Of a DNA stretch of 33,258 bases, positions 1 through 7,102 are shown in pieces. The notes under the pieces are model-generated. The model was not told where the DNA came from, searched no databases, and was given only the letters and a program-made list of their open reading frames with translations. How positions within the stretch are numbered: the stretch's first letter is position 1; the number at the start of each line of letters is the position of its first letter. The position numbers were made by a program, and so were the translations under genes. Source of the stretch: Candidatus Pacebacteria bacterium CG10_big_fil_rev_8_21_14_0_10_44_54 (lineage in GTDB: Bacteria; Patescibacteriota; Microgenomatia; UBA1400; PJMF01); assembly GCA_002772695.1 (NCBI GenBank), contig PFDI01000009.1, positions 1 through 33,258 on the forward strand. Reading direction: 5' to 3'.

Positions 1-90
1 CAGATAGTGTAGCAACTCCCAACCAAAAAGATTCAGGGGCTACCTCCATCCCCAAGCGACCTTACGGTCGGGGATTTAAGTGAGGTGGGT
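1..90 (-). mobile_element. Transposon-end-like hairpin region (IS200/IS605 type suspected), left edge
   Basis: Two nested-looking hairpins are visible. One pairs GTAGC (9-13) with GCTAC (39-43). The other pairs CGACC (57-61) with GGTCG (66-70) around a TTAC loop and extends with CCCC (50-53) against GGG (71-73). The KilA-N reading frame degenerates where this DNA begins, at about 88-95. The core CGACCTTACGGTCGGGG recurs in the same orientation at 33179-33195. Structured ends beside a tnpB gene are typical of IS200/IS605 elements, but no transposase or tnpB is inside the window, so the assignment rests on structure and on the two broken genes. Confidence 0.45.
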
Positions 91-283
91 TAAAATTCGG
101 ATTGTTGATCCTCTCCCAAATACCCAAAAAGTCGATTGCAAACACCGTTCTCATCCAGTTCTGGATTACATAATCAGTTCTCTCAGAATCTTTGTGCCTA
201 GCTATATCAGTGAGCAAAATATAATCATTCTCATTCTGAGATAGAACAGTAATTTGCAATCCTTTAGCTATGATTTTCTTCAT
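62..283 (-). pseudogene. KilA-N domain protein, 3'-truncated remnant
   Basis: The 73-residue product carries the beginning of a KilA-N DNA-binding domain: the stretches around YILLTDIARHK, YVIQNWMRT and FLGIWERINNPNFNP match the family. Intact KilA-N proteins of phages and mobile elements continue for 150 or more residues, with an EFD/FK segment right after NPNFNP. Here the frame instead runs into hairpin DNA, reads PHLNPRP and stops. The start is taken at the ATG at 283; a TTG at 298 is less likely. The gene is almost certainly broken by the element at 1-90. A short fused product could still be made, but it would lack most of the domain. Confidence 0.7.
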
Positions 284-338
284 CCCAAAGTATTGCAATA
301 AAGTCTGTCGCTAACTATAGAAAGGTGCTCTACTAGCC

Positions 339-1088
339 TCAACTCAACTTCATCTGCCGGTCAACGATCTTCTCTGAAGATTGTATTTTACTTTGACCAG
401 CTTTCAGTATTGAATCAAAGTACTTTCTAAGCTCACGCTTGAGTGCTTCAATTGATTCAAAAACAAAAAGCTCTTTGTTGAACGTGTATATTGCTTTGTT
501 GCGCTTGAGTACATTTTCGGTCGTAAATGGCAAGATAGAGGTTTTTCCAGATGTGACCTGCGCAATCTCACCAATTGACGACAATAGTCCTGTACCGAAT
601 ACTTTTATCTCTCCCTCTTGCCGAATGAGTCCAAACTCATAACTAAACCAAGCTAGTCGCTTAATATCCTCCTGCTGCTGTTTGGTCGCACAAAGAAATG
701 CTGGTGCAAATAGCTCGATCAGTTCTGTGTACTCAGAAATCATATGAAATGGCAGGTGGCCAAAGATATCGTGGAACATGTCTGGCTCGTGAGTAAACTC
801 AAACTCTTCCCAGCTGCGCAAAAAGTCGGTCACCACAAATTCTTTGCGCACGAAATGCTGGTACCAGGGAATAGAATCTATGTATCTGGTCTTGGTTCTT
901 CGTATGCTCCACCCTGTTTTTGGTGTAATCTTGCTGTTGAGAAACTCCAGGGAAGGTATCTGTGTTTGTGGCAGCTCGATGGATTCCAAACCAGACAGAA
1001 ACTCTCTACAGGCAAATTTTTGTACGTTTGGCAGCTGATGCTCAAGCAACGATTCCCAAATTTTATGTTGATCATTTGTAAATTTCAT
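339..1088 (-). CDS. phhA: Phenylalanine 4-monooxygenase (aromatic amino acid hydroxylase)
   Basis: This 249-residue protein is the short, single-domain bacterial form of the biopterin-dependent aromatic amino acid hydroxylases, which convert phenylalanine to tyrosine with O2 and a tetrahydropterin. The iron site is intact: HDIFGHLPF gives His106 and His111, and FSYEFGLI gives Glu151. The conserved GTGLLSSIGE segment follows at about 165-174. There is no N-terminal ACT regulatory domain, as expected for bacteria. It lies downstream of an intrinsic terminator and stands alone, so it is probably transcribed by itself. No pterin synthesis, pterin recycling or tyrosine catabolism gene is nearby, so the cofactor source is unclear. 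An exact substrate preference (Phe versus Trp) cannot be read from sequence alone. Confidence 0.9.
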   Translation of the reverse strand: MKFTNDQHKIWESLLEHQLPNVQKFACREFLSGLESIELPQTQIPSLEFLNSKITPKTGWSIRRTKTRYIDSIPWYQHFVRKEFVVTDFLRSWEEFEFTHEPDMFHDIFGHLPFHMISEYTELIELFAPAFLCATKQQQEDIKRLAWFSYEFGLIRQEGEIKVFGTGLLSSIGEIAQVTSGKTSILPFTTENVLKRNKAIYTFNKELFVFESIEALKRELRKYFDSILKAGQSKIQSSEKIVDRQMKLS

Positions 1089-1116
1089 TCTTACTTTCTA
1101 AATAACTTTTATTGCA

Positions 1117-1142
1117 CAAAAAAACCGGCTCAAGTGCCGGGT
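1117..1142 (-). terminator. Intrinsic terminator after the Nramp-like gene
   Basis: On the minus strand CCGGC (1140-1136) pairs with GCCGG (1129-1125) around a 6-nt loop. Flanking bases extend the stem with one bulge. Seven T residues (1124-1118) follow directly. This is a textbook Rho-independent terminator placed about 120 nt after the Nramp-like stop and just before phhA, so it ends the long minus-strand run and makes phhA a separate unit. Confidence 0.8.
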
Positions 1143-1259
1143 TATGCAAGAAGTTCGTTTTGACAAATTATTACAAAATACCCGACCCCTGAACCTTGGT
1201 ATAGTAATACTGCTGGTTGACTACGAAGTGAAGCGTCATGCCGTGATTGTACACCAACC

Positions 1260-2624
1260 CTACCACCCAAACACCGTAACAGCCAAAAGTCCCAAGAAAA
1301 ACAACGAGCCAAAAATTAGAATGATCTTGCGCAAATTGCTTGGTCGCTGGCCAACTTGCAGTCGCTTGTGATTCAAAAAGAGTAATAGGCAGAACGAAAC
1401 CATCATTGCTGCAGCATTGAGAATAGCCGAGAGTGTGATAAGCATGCGTGGTTCCGTTACACCGGCAAGATAAATGATAATTCCCAAACCTATCTGAGCC
1501 CAAACTATGACGGCAAACCCCTTGGTGGGGTTGGTTTTGTTTGATTTCCAATTGGTCACGAGCGAAAGATTCTCGGCAATAATCCGGCTGGCAGACTCGA
1601 GCACACCAAGCTGGGTAGAAAATAACATCAATGCGGCTACAACCAAGAAACTTAGGGCTACTGGCTGACCGAGTGCTGCTCCGATTGCATCTGCCTGGGC
1701 ATATAAAAATGACAGACCAGACTCTACCTCTTGTCCGAAAACAGTGGCATACGACAGGACAGAGAGCAAAATAATGGTGATCAGGCCCAAGCCCCAAAAA
1801 ACAATTGCGTGTTCTAGGCGAGCAAAACGCCACCAGGCTTGCCAACTCCGCACATTGCCACTAGTTTGTGGAAATGTTTTGCCCCGAATCGCCGTGTGTT
1901 TTGAGGCAGCAAATAAACCGGTGATTTTCTCGGCAAAGACACCCATACCAAAACCCTTTTCCTTGATGTAGTACGACTGTGCCAAGTTGAGATTGCCGCC
2001 CGCACCCGCGTAGGCAAATGCTGCCAAAAAAGCAGAAATCTTTACACCCTCAGGAAAAAGCCACCAGCCTGCTCCATCACCAAACAACCCAAGACTAACT
2101 TGAGTCCAATCTGCCGCATCAGTTAATTGCAAAACTAAGAACACAATCAGAACAAGACTAAAAACAATTATTGCTGTCTGAATTCGCACCATGGTTTTGT
2201 AAAGGGATGCCCCAAATGTCAAAATTATGCCCACCAAGAAAAGTATCGCTACTGCCAAAATCTTAACTGGAACTAGTGGTACAAGTGTGTGTAAAATCTC
2301 AGCAGTTGCCGAAGAAAACCCCGGCAATGACCATGGCACCACCGTCGAGAGAATGAACCATAGTGGTAAAAGTGGGGATAAACGCCTGAATCCGACAAAA
2401 ACACTTTCGCTCCAACTCAAGCTATAACGCATAACTTCGGTATTAAGAAAAAATTGTAAGGTGATGCCAAGCACCGCTCCCCAAAGCAAGCCTAATCCAT
2501 AGTTAGCGGCCAAAAATGGCCAGAGAATTAATTCGCCACTACCAAGGGCAAGGCCAAGCAAAATAAATGAGGGCCCGAGTGTTTTCCAGATTGGTGGTGG
2601 TGATCCAAGTGAGATTTTTTTCAT
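1260..2624 (-). CDS. Non-canonical Nramp-family (COG1914-like) membrane transporter
   Basis: The 454-residue protein has about eleven hydrophobic segments in the Nramp/LeuT-like order. The N-terminal helix reads GLALGSGELILWP (about 24-36) and the C-terminal part has AGVTEPRMLITLSAILNA, both typical of a divergent Nramp branch. The hallmark DPGN of true Mn2+/Fe2+ Nramps in helix 1 is replaced by GSGE, and the MPH motif of helix 6 is missing (the region reads AGAGGNLNLAQSYY). Substrate is therefore uncertain; a divalent cation is only an inference. Its ATG overlaps the stop of the upstream exchanger gene by 4 nt (ATGA), showing translational coupling. It is the last gene before the terminator at 1117-1142. 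Confidence 0.75.
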   Translation of the reverse strand: MKKISLGSPPPIWKTLGPSFILLGLALGSGELILWPFLAANYGLGLLWGAVLGITLQFFLNTEVMRYSLSWSESVFVGFRRLSPLLPLWFILSTVVPWSLPGFSSATAEILHTLVPLVPVKILAVAILFLVGIILTFGASLYKTMVRIQTAIIVFSLVLIVFLVLQLTDAADWTQVSLGLFGDGAGWWLFPEGVKISAFLAAFAYAGAGGNLNLAQSYYIKEKGFGMGVFAEKITGLFAASKHTAIRGKTFPQTSGNVRSWQAWWRFARLEHAIVFWGLGLITIILLSVLSYATVFGQEVESGLSFLYAQADAIGAALGQPVALSFLVVAALMLFSTQLGVLESASRIIAENLSLVTNWKSNKTNPTKGFAVIVWAQIGLGIIIYLAGVTEPRMLITLSAILNAAAMMVSFCLLLFLNHKRLQVGQRPSNLRKIILIFGSLFFLGLLAVTVFGW

Positions 2625-3595
2625 TTTGAAACCTGCAAATAAGTCGTGGCTGACAAGAAGCTAAAATACGCTAGCAAAAAAACTATGCCAAGTACTGGAA
2701 GTACAAATCTACCACGAAAGGCGAGTAGTACAAGAAAAAATAATAGGGTTACTCCAAACAGCAGTAGAGCCAGTGCTGGAGTGATATACCAAGTACCAAC
2801 AGTCGCAAATACAATAGCTGGAAATAGGGTAAGGTTAAAAATATTGCTTCCCAAGATTGTACCGATTACAACCTTATTCTGTCGCTGAAAACTTGCTGTC
2901 AGGGCTGTTATTAGCTCTGGCAATGTAGTTGCCAAACCTGCAAGGGTCAATCCTAAAAATGTAGTACTTATCTGCAACTCATCTGATAATAAAGTAATCG
3001 CAACTACAACCTGATTGCCACCAAACCACACGAGTAGCATTGCAATAATCAGTAGCCCTAAATAGAGCATTACCCGATTTGGGCTCATTTTCTTAAAATT
3101 ATCTCGAGATAATGTAGTCTTGTCCTCATTTTGTCGACCACGAATTCCAAGCAGAAACTGATAACTCACCACTGCGCACACGCTCGCCAACAAGACCATT
3201 GCCTGAATACTATGTGCCAAATGAAGTAGAGACATGCCACAAAATAAACCAGTTATAACCAGTAATATCCAGGCATTTTTCTGTGTTTTTACTGTACCCG
3301 GTTTTACTCTACCAAACAAAATACTTGCACCAAAAATTAGCGTGACATTTGTGATGCTGCTACCAATGAGATTGCCTAAAGCAAGTCCGGCATCTTCTCT
3401 GACTATCGCACCCAAACTAACGGCAAATTCCGGCACATTTGTGCCAAGCGCAACAATGACGAGTGAAGTGATAAGCGGCGAAATATTCCAAATTCTTGCC
3501 AAACGAGCGCTCACCCGGACAAATAACTCAGCAGCAAACAGCAAGCAGACTAATCCGAAAATTCCCCAAAATATAGTAATTGTGAGTGGTGTCAT
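2621..3595 (-). CDS. Sodium/calcium exchanger family (CaCA, YrbG-like) membrane protein
   Basis: The 324-residue protein shows the two inverted alpha-repeats of cation/Ca2+ exchangers. The first is near ALGTNVPEFAVSLGA followed by GNLIGSSITN; the second is LATTLPELITALTAS followed by GTILGSNIFNLTL. About ten membrane segments surround them. The acidic residue of each PE motif is kept, so ion exchange is plausible; Ca2+ for Na+ or H+ is the family role. The start chosen is the ATG at 3595, because it overlaps the ruvX stop as ATGA and has AAGGAG just upstream. An in-frame upstream start at 3628 would overlap ruvX needlessly. It is coupled at both ends, to ruvX and to the Nramp-like gene. Confidence 0.85.
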   Translation of the reverse strand: MTPLTITIFWGIFGLVCLLFAAELFVRVSARLARIWNISPLITSLVIVALGTNVPEFAVSLGAIVREDAGLALGNLIGSSITNVTLIFGASILFGRVKPGTVKTQKNAWILLVITGLFCGMSLLHLAHSIQAMVLLASVCAVVSYQFLLGIRGRQNEDKTTLSRDNFKKMSPNRVMLYLGLLIIAMLLVWFGGNQVVVAITLLSDELQISTTFLGLTLAGLATTLPELITALTASFQRQNKVVIGTILGSNIFNLTLFPAIVFATVGTWYITPALALLLFGVTLLFFLVLLAFRGRFVLPVLGIVFLLAYFSFLSATTYLQVSK

Positions 3596-3984
3596 GCATA
3601 CTCCTTGGCTGATTGCATATCGAGCCACTCTTGTAAGATCTCAGCTGCAGCAAAATGATCTACAGAATCTCGCCTGTTTACAGTACGTCTGACCCCCAAC
3701 TTTGCACGGACCGACTGAGAAGACAGTGTTTCATCGACAAAATCGAGAGGTAATTTTGTGTACAAATGCAGCTGAGTCGCAAACTGCTTTGTTTTTACTG
3801 CCATCTCACCCTCAGAAATACCACAAATTAATTGCTGCACTCCTTCATCAAGAATAATTTGCTGAATATGAGCAAAAATTGCCTCGTCATTATTTACAAC
3901 ACAGTGTGGTTCTGCAAGCGTACCGTATGAAAGAGCGAGACCAACCCTCTTGGTACCAAAGTCAATGCCGAGCGTCCGCACCAT
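3592..3984 (-). CDS. ruvX: RuvX/YqgF-family putative Holliday junction resolvase
   Basis: This is a 130-residue RNase H-fold protein of normal length for the family. The first beta strand reads GIDFGTKRVGLAL with Asp8, the second acidic position is in FVDETLSS (Glu85), and the last is in DSVDHFAAAEILQEWL (Asp109). YqgF/RuvX proteins act on nucleic acids; in E. coli the protein is linked to 16S pre-rRNA 5' processing and elsewhere to Holliday junction cleavage. A good ribosome site (CTGGAGG) lies just before the ATG, overlapping the end of the sortase gene. alaS and ruvX are also neighbours in many Firmicutes, so the linkage here is a familiar one with envelope genes inserted. Confidence 0.92.
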   Translation of the reverse strand: MVRTLGIDFGTKRVGLALSYGTLAEPHCVVNNDEAIFAHIQQIILDEGVQQLICGISEGEMAVKTKQFATQLHLYTKLPLDFVDETLSSQSVRAKLGVRRTVNRRDSVDHFAAAEILQEWLDMQSAKEYA

Positions 3985-3985
3985 A

Positions 3986-4957
3986 CTAACCTCCAGATTG
4001 TGATACTAATTGTGCGGTTACAACTCCCCTACGTAAATAGGTTCCCTCTGGGGTACAGGTAACCAACTTGAGACTTTTTGAGTCATACTGTTGATTCAAA
4101 ATCTGCACGTCTGTTGGTTTCACTTCTGTTTTTTCTTGCACGATATAGGTGTACGTTAGACCATCGGGTGTTTTGACAATAATCTCATCTCCTTTAGTCA
4201 GCGTCATTATGTAGCTAAAAATTGAGTTGTATCGGCGTGGATTTTTTTCACTAGGATTGTAAAACTGTCGCAAAACAGAGTGTCCAAAAATAACCGGTGC
4301 GCCGAACTCACCGGGATTGGCGGTACCAGGATAAGCAATCAATCCTTCATTCAAGTTTGTTCCTCCCACTTTAACTCGAGCATCAAATACATCAACTTTT
4401 GGTATGTCAATCGTGTACTCAATAAGCTCGGAAGAAAGATGGGCCTCAGCTACTTGCGGCAGTGCTCCATCTGAAAACCAATTGAGTAGGTTGGTGTAAT
4501 CGAGTTCTGTGTCAAGTATTTCGGGTTCAAACGCAAAACCTGGTCTGCCAGAAACATTCTCTGTAACCTGCGAAACAACTACTGGCGTCAGCGTCATAAC
4601 CTCCTCCTGGGGCAATGGTGACACCAACTCCTTTGCCTGTAGTTGTGGGATAGTCGTCATATAACCACCAAGAATTGGCAAAACAGCGCTGCCAACCAAA
4701 AATAATCCGACAAATAATAGGGCAATTGGCACTAAGGCTGCGCCAACGCGCACGGGCAGGGGAATACGTTTTTTAATAACGGTAATCTGCTCATCACTTG
4801 CTTCAGACTCCAAGTCATCTGTCGCAACCAAACGCTTGAGATGGCGCTCAACTGTTGACTCGAGTGTGGCTATCGACATGCCACCCAATAAAGCCTTTCT
4901 ATAGAGTGCGACTAGGTCCGCCTGATTTACTGGAACAATTTTATTTTTTTTACCCAC
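3986..4957 (-). CDS. Membrane-anchored sortase
   Basis: A sortase attaches surface proteins to envelope components by Cys transpeptidation. With the GTG start at 4957 the protein has 323 residues: a cytoplasmic N-terminus, one membrane helix (about 76-96), a linker, and a C-terminal sortase domain. The catalytic His sits in PVIFGHSV (about 226), the Cys in KLVTCTPEG (about 301) and the Arg in YLRRGVV (about 309-310). Alternatives are GTG at 4963 and ATG at 5023; 4957 is preferred because GGGGA lies 6 nt before it. The gene overlaps the upstream gene's stop and is followed at once by ruvX. The extra cytoplasmic region is longer than in most class E/F sortases and has no recognised domain. Confidence 0.88.
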   Translation of the reverse strand: MGKKNKIVPVNQADLVALYRKALLGGMSIATLESTVERHLKRLVATDDLESEASDEQITVIKKRIPLPVRVGAALVPIALLFVGLFLVGSAVLPILGGYMTTIPQLQAKELVSPLPQEEVMTLTPVVVSQVTENVSGRPGFAFEPEILDTELDYTNLLNWFSDGALPQVAEAHLSSELIEYTIDIPKVDVFDARVKVGGTNLNEGLIAYPGTANPGEFGAPVIFGHSVLRQFYNPSEKNPRRYNSIFSYIMTLTKGDEIIVKTPDGLTYTYIVQEKTEVKPTDVQILNQQYDSKSLKLVTCTPEGTYLRRGVVTAQLVSQSGG

Positions 4958-7064
4958 GCTCACTCCCCACAACTTGCATCTGCACTCTATCTTCTTGCTT
5001 AGGAATATGCTTCCAAATACCATTCAATACAGCTGGTTGCATCTGGATATCAACTGCTTGCACTTTTGTATTACCAAGCAGTGTGTTGCGTGCAGCCTCA
5101 AAGCTATCGCCTAAAATCTTGGAGCGTAAATCATCAAGCGAGACATCGGCAACAACTTGGGCAGAAATATTGACACTAAGGGTAATTTTTTGTGATAAAT
5201 CTCTAGCTTCATTTGGTGCCGAAAGGACCTCTGGCTCACGATCTTTGAGTACAAATCCCTCTGGAACTTCCGTTTGCAACACAGCCGTAACAATTGGGAG
5301 GAGGTCTTCAGTTTTGTAAGACAGTGTTTTGACTGTTGCCACAAGAGTAATAGAGGCAGAATCGGCTTCAGTTCCTTCTTTTGCAGAGTCACTTGTACTC
5401 TTGACTACAAGCTGTTGTGGAGGCAATAAATACAAGCCTGATCCAGACTTTTCTGCAAACTGCTTCTCGGCTTGTTGTAAAATATCTTTTTTGGCATCAC
5501 TAACAAGTAACTCCAGATCAGTAGCAGATACAACACGAACCTCCCTGCTCGCTCCACCAGTAAATGCTTCATCGCTCGTAGCTGAGTAGGAGCTGCTTGC
5601 AAATGACTCAACAGTAAATTCTATCCCCTTGGCAAGATTGCCTTCTGCGCCAATTGCCGTAGCAGTAACAGTACTAGATTTTGTGCCATAGTCCTTTACC
5701 TCGCCTCCTCCGCCGGTTTTGGTAGTAACAGTTGCCGCCGGAATCGTCACCTCTTCGTCAAGCGTAAACACAAGTTCTTGTGCAGTAAACACTGTACCGA
5801 TAGGGAAAGTTTTTTCTTCATCGGTTTTATTGAAGATAGTTAGATTTCCACGCGCTTTCTCTCCTACCAGGGCTACGCCACTTGCCTCAGTAGTTTGTGT
5901 CGAAGTGAATTCGGCCTCGTACTGTTGGGCTTTGATAGTAAGTGCTTCAGGATCTGATACAGCAATAGAGGCATCAAGCCCTAGTTCGATTTCTCGAGAA
6001 ACTGTCTTGCTTACGGGCGTGATGTTGATTGTGACACTACTAAAAAAATACATGCCAATAAAAGCAGCTGTAGCCAAAGCAAGTACGCCAAAAATTACCC
6101 CAATCCCAATGAATTTGTGAGGTTTGTGGTATGGTTTCGCGACAACATCTTCATTTGGTGCCTCTTCGGAAAAACCAAAATCTGGGTTTGTTTCTTCCAC
6201 TTTGGTTGGAATCGGAATTCCAAAAGACTTTGCAGTAGCATCTTCTGGCTCTACAGCGAACTCGACTGGTAAAAAGTTATCACCCTCGACGGCTGTTTTT
6301 GCTGGTTCTGACCTTGCTGTTTGGGTAGCTAAGTGCGCCGCAATCCCGGCCTGCACTGCCAAGAAAGAAAGCACTTGTTCTTCTGCCATAAACTCGATAC
6401 TCGGTTGCTGCAGAAAAAAATTTCCTGCCAACCAATCAGCTGTCAAAAGATCTTGCTGGACCATCTCGAGTTCTTCATCACTCAACAAAGCTGATACGCA
6501 GAGCACTTTGGCAGGCAACGTCCCCACTTGCTTATGCAAACGAGCAAGTGCTTCGGTTACATCTGCTACTATATCTCCTGATTTACCAATATTTTGTTCA
6601 CCAAAAATTGTATTGTGCTGTACGACAGTCGCGGTGATAGCTGTTTGTGAAAGCAGTAATAAAATAGTACTGCCCGACGACTGCGTCGCAACAGCATGTG
6701 ACAACGCCTCAATTTGTTCGACAAAACCAACTGGTTTAAGAGACAAATCTTTGACAAGTGAGTCGAGTACCTGTTGCTTTTTTGGCTGTACAACACCATC
6801 ATCAAGCCAACTTTTCTCGAGTGCGAATACAACTGTATTCACCTTCTCTGAATCTGGGCCCAATTCCTGCAAGGCTTCATCTGTTTTTATAACCAAACTA
6901 TTTGCATCAAGATAGTGATAGCGCTTTGATTTTGAAAGGATATTGGTGTGAGGGCCTTGCAACTTAATCAAAAGTGCTTGAGTGCTGGTATCTGTTACGA
7001 CGATACAGAACATGAGCGACGGCTGCTCTTGCTTGCTGGCAGTGAAAATATTTGGCAGTTGCAT
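4950..7064 (-). CDS. Large membrane protein: actin-like N-terminal region plus baseplate-J-like exterior domain
   Basis: The 704-residue protein has three parts. Residues 17-245 are cytoplasmic and alternate strands and helices in a way that recalls PilM/FtsA-type ASKHA folds, though no ATP motif is certain. Residues 246-316 are an acidic, Pro-rich linker. Residues 318-342 form one membrane helix. The outside part (345-700) contains the GNLTIFNKT..KTFPIGTVF pattern and long beta-rich stretches resembling the baseplate J-like domain often annotated in CPR genomes. The start is the ATG at 7064; the longer upstream frame is antisense-like extension into alaS. It sits between alaS and a sortase. 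The function is unknown: a surface assembly or adhesion role is a guess from topology and neighbourhood. Confidence 0.75.
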   Translation of the reverse strand: MQLPNIFTASKQEQPSLMFCIVVTDTSTQALLIKLQGPHTNILSKSKRYHYLDANSLVIKTDEALQELGPDSEKVNTVVFALEKSWLDDGVVQPKKQQVLDSLVKDLSLKPVGFVEQIEALSHAVATQSSGSTILLLLSQTAITATVVQHNTIFGEQNIGKSGDIVADVTEALARLHKQVGTLPAKVLCVSALLSDEELEMVQQDLLTADWLAGNFFLQQPSIEFMAEEQVLSFLAVQAGIAAHLATQTARSEPAKTAVEGDNFLPVEFAVEPEDATAKSFGIPIPTKVEETNPDFGFSEEAPNEDVVAKPYHKPHKFIGIGVIFGVLALATAAFIGMYFFSSVTINITPVSKTVSREIELGLDASIAVSDPEALTIKAQQYEAEFTSTQTTEASGVALVGEKARGNLTIFNKTDEEKTFPIGTVFTAQELVFTLDEEVTIPAATVTTKTGGGGEVKDYGTKSSTVTATAIGAEGNLAKGIEFTVESFASSSYSATSDEAFTGGASREVRVVSATDLELLVSDAKKDILQQAEKQFAEKSGSGLYLLPPQQLVVKSTSDSAKEGTEADSASITLVATVKTLSYKTEDLLPIVTAVLQTEVPEGFVLKDREPEVLSAPNEARDLSQKITLSVNISAQVVADVSLDDLRSKILGDSFEAARNTLLGNTKVQAVDIQMQPAVLNGIWKHIPKQEDRVQMQVVGSERG

Positions 7065-7102
7065 TGTGTCCAGTCTATTAAAGCAAAAATCCGACCAGAA
7101 GA

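Noticed and set aside
1144..1845. Extra genes or a frameshifted Nramp C-terminus at its 3' end
   Set aside because: The alternative frames show no family pattern and the Nramp-like protein ends at a reasonable position; they look like shadow frames.
6124..6915. 263-codon plus-strand open frame
   Set aside because: It lies wholly antisense to the baseplate-J-like gene, is Ser/Cys/Thr-rich, and has no ribosome site or known motif.
4950..7064. Prophage tail/baseplate gene
   Set aside because: The baseplate-J-like similarity lies in a membrane-anchored protein between housekeeping genes, with no other phage structural gene.
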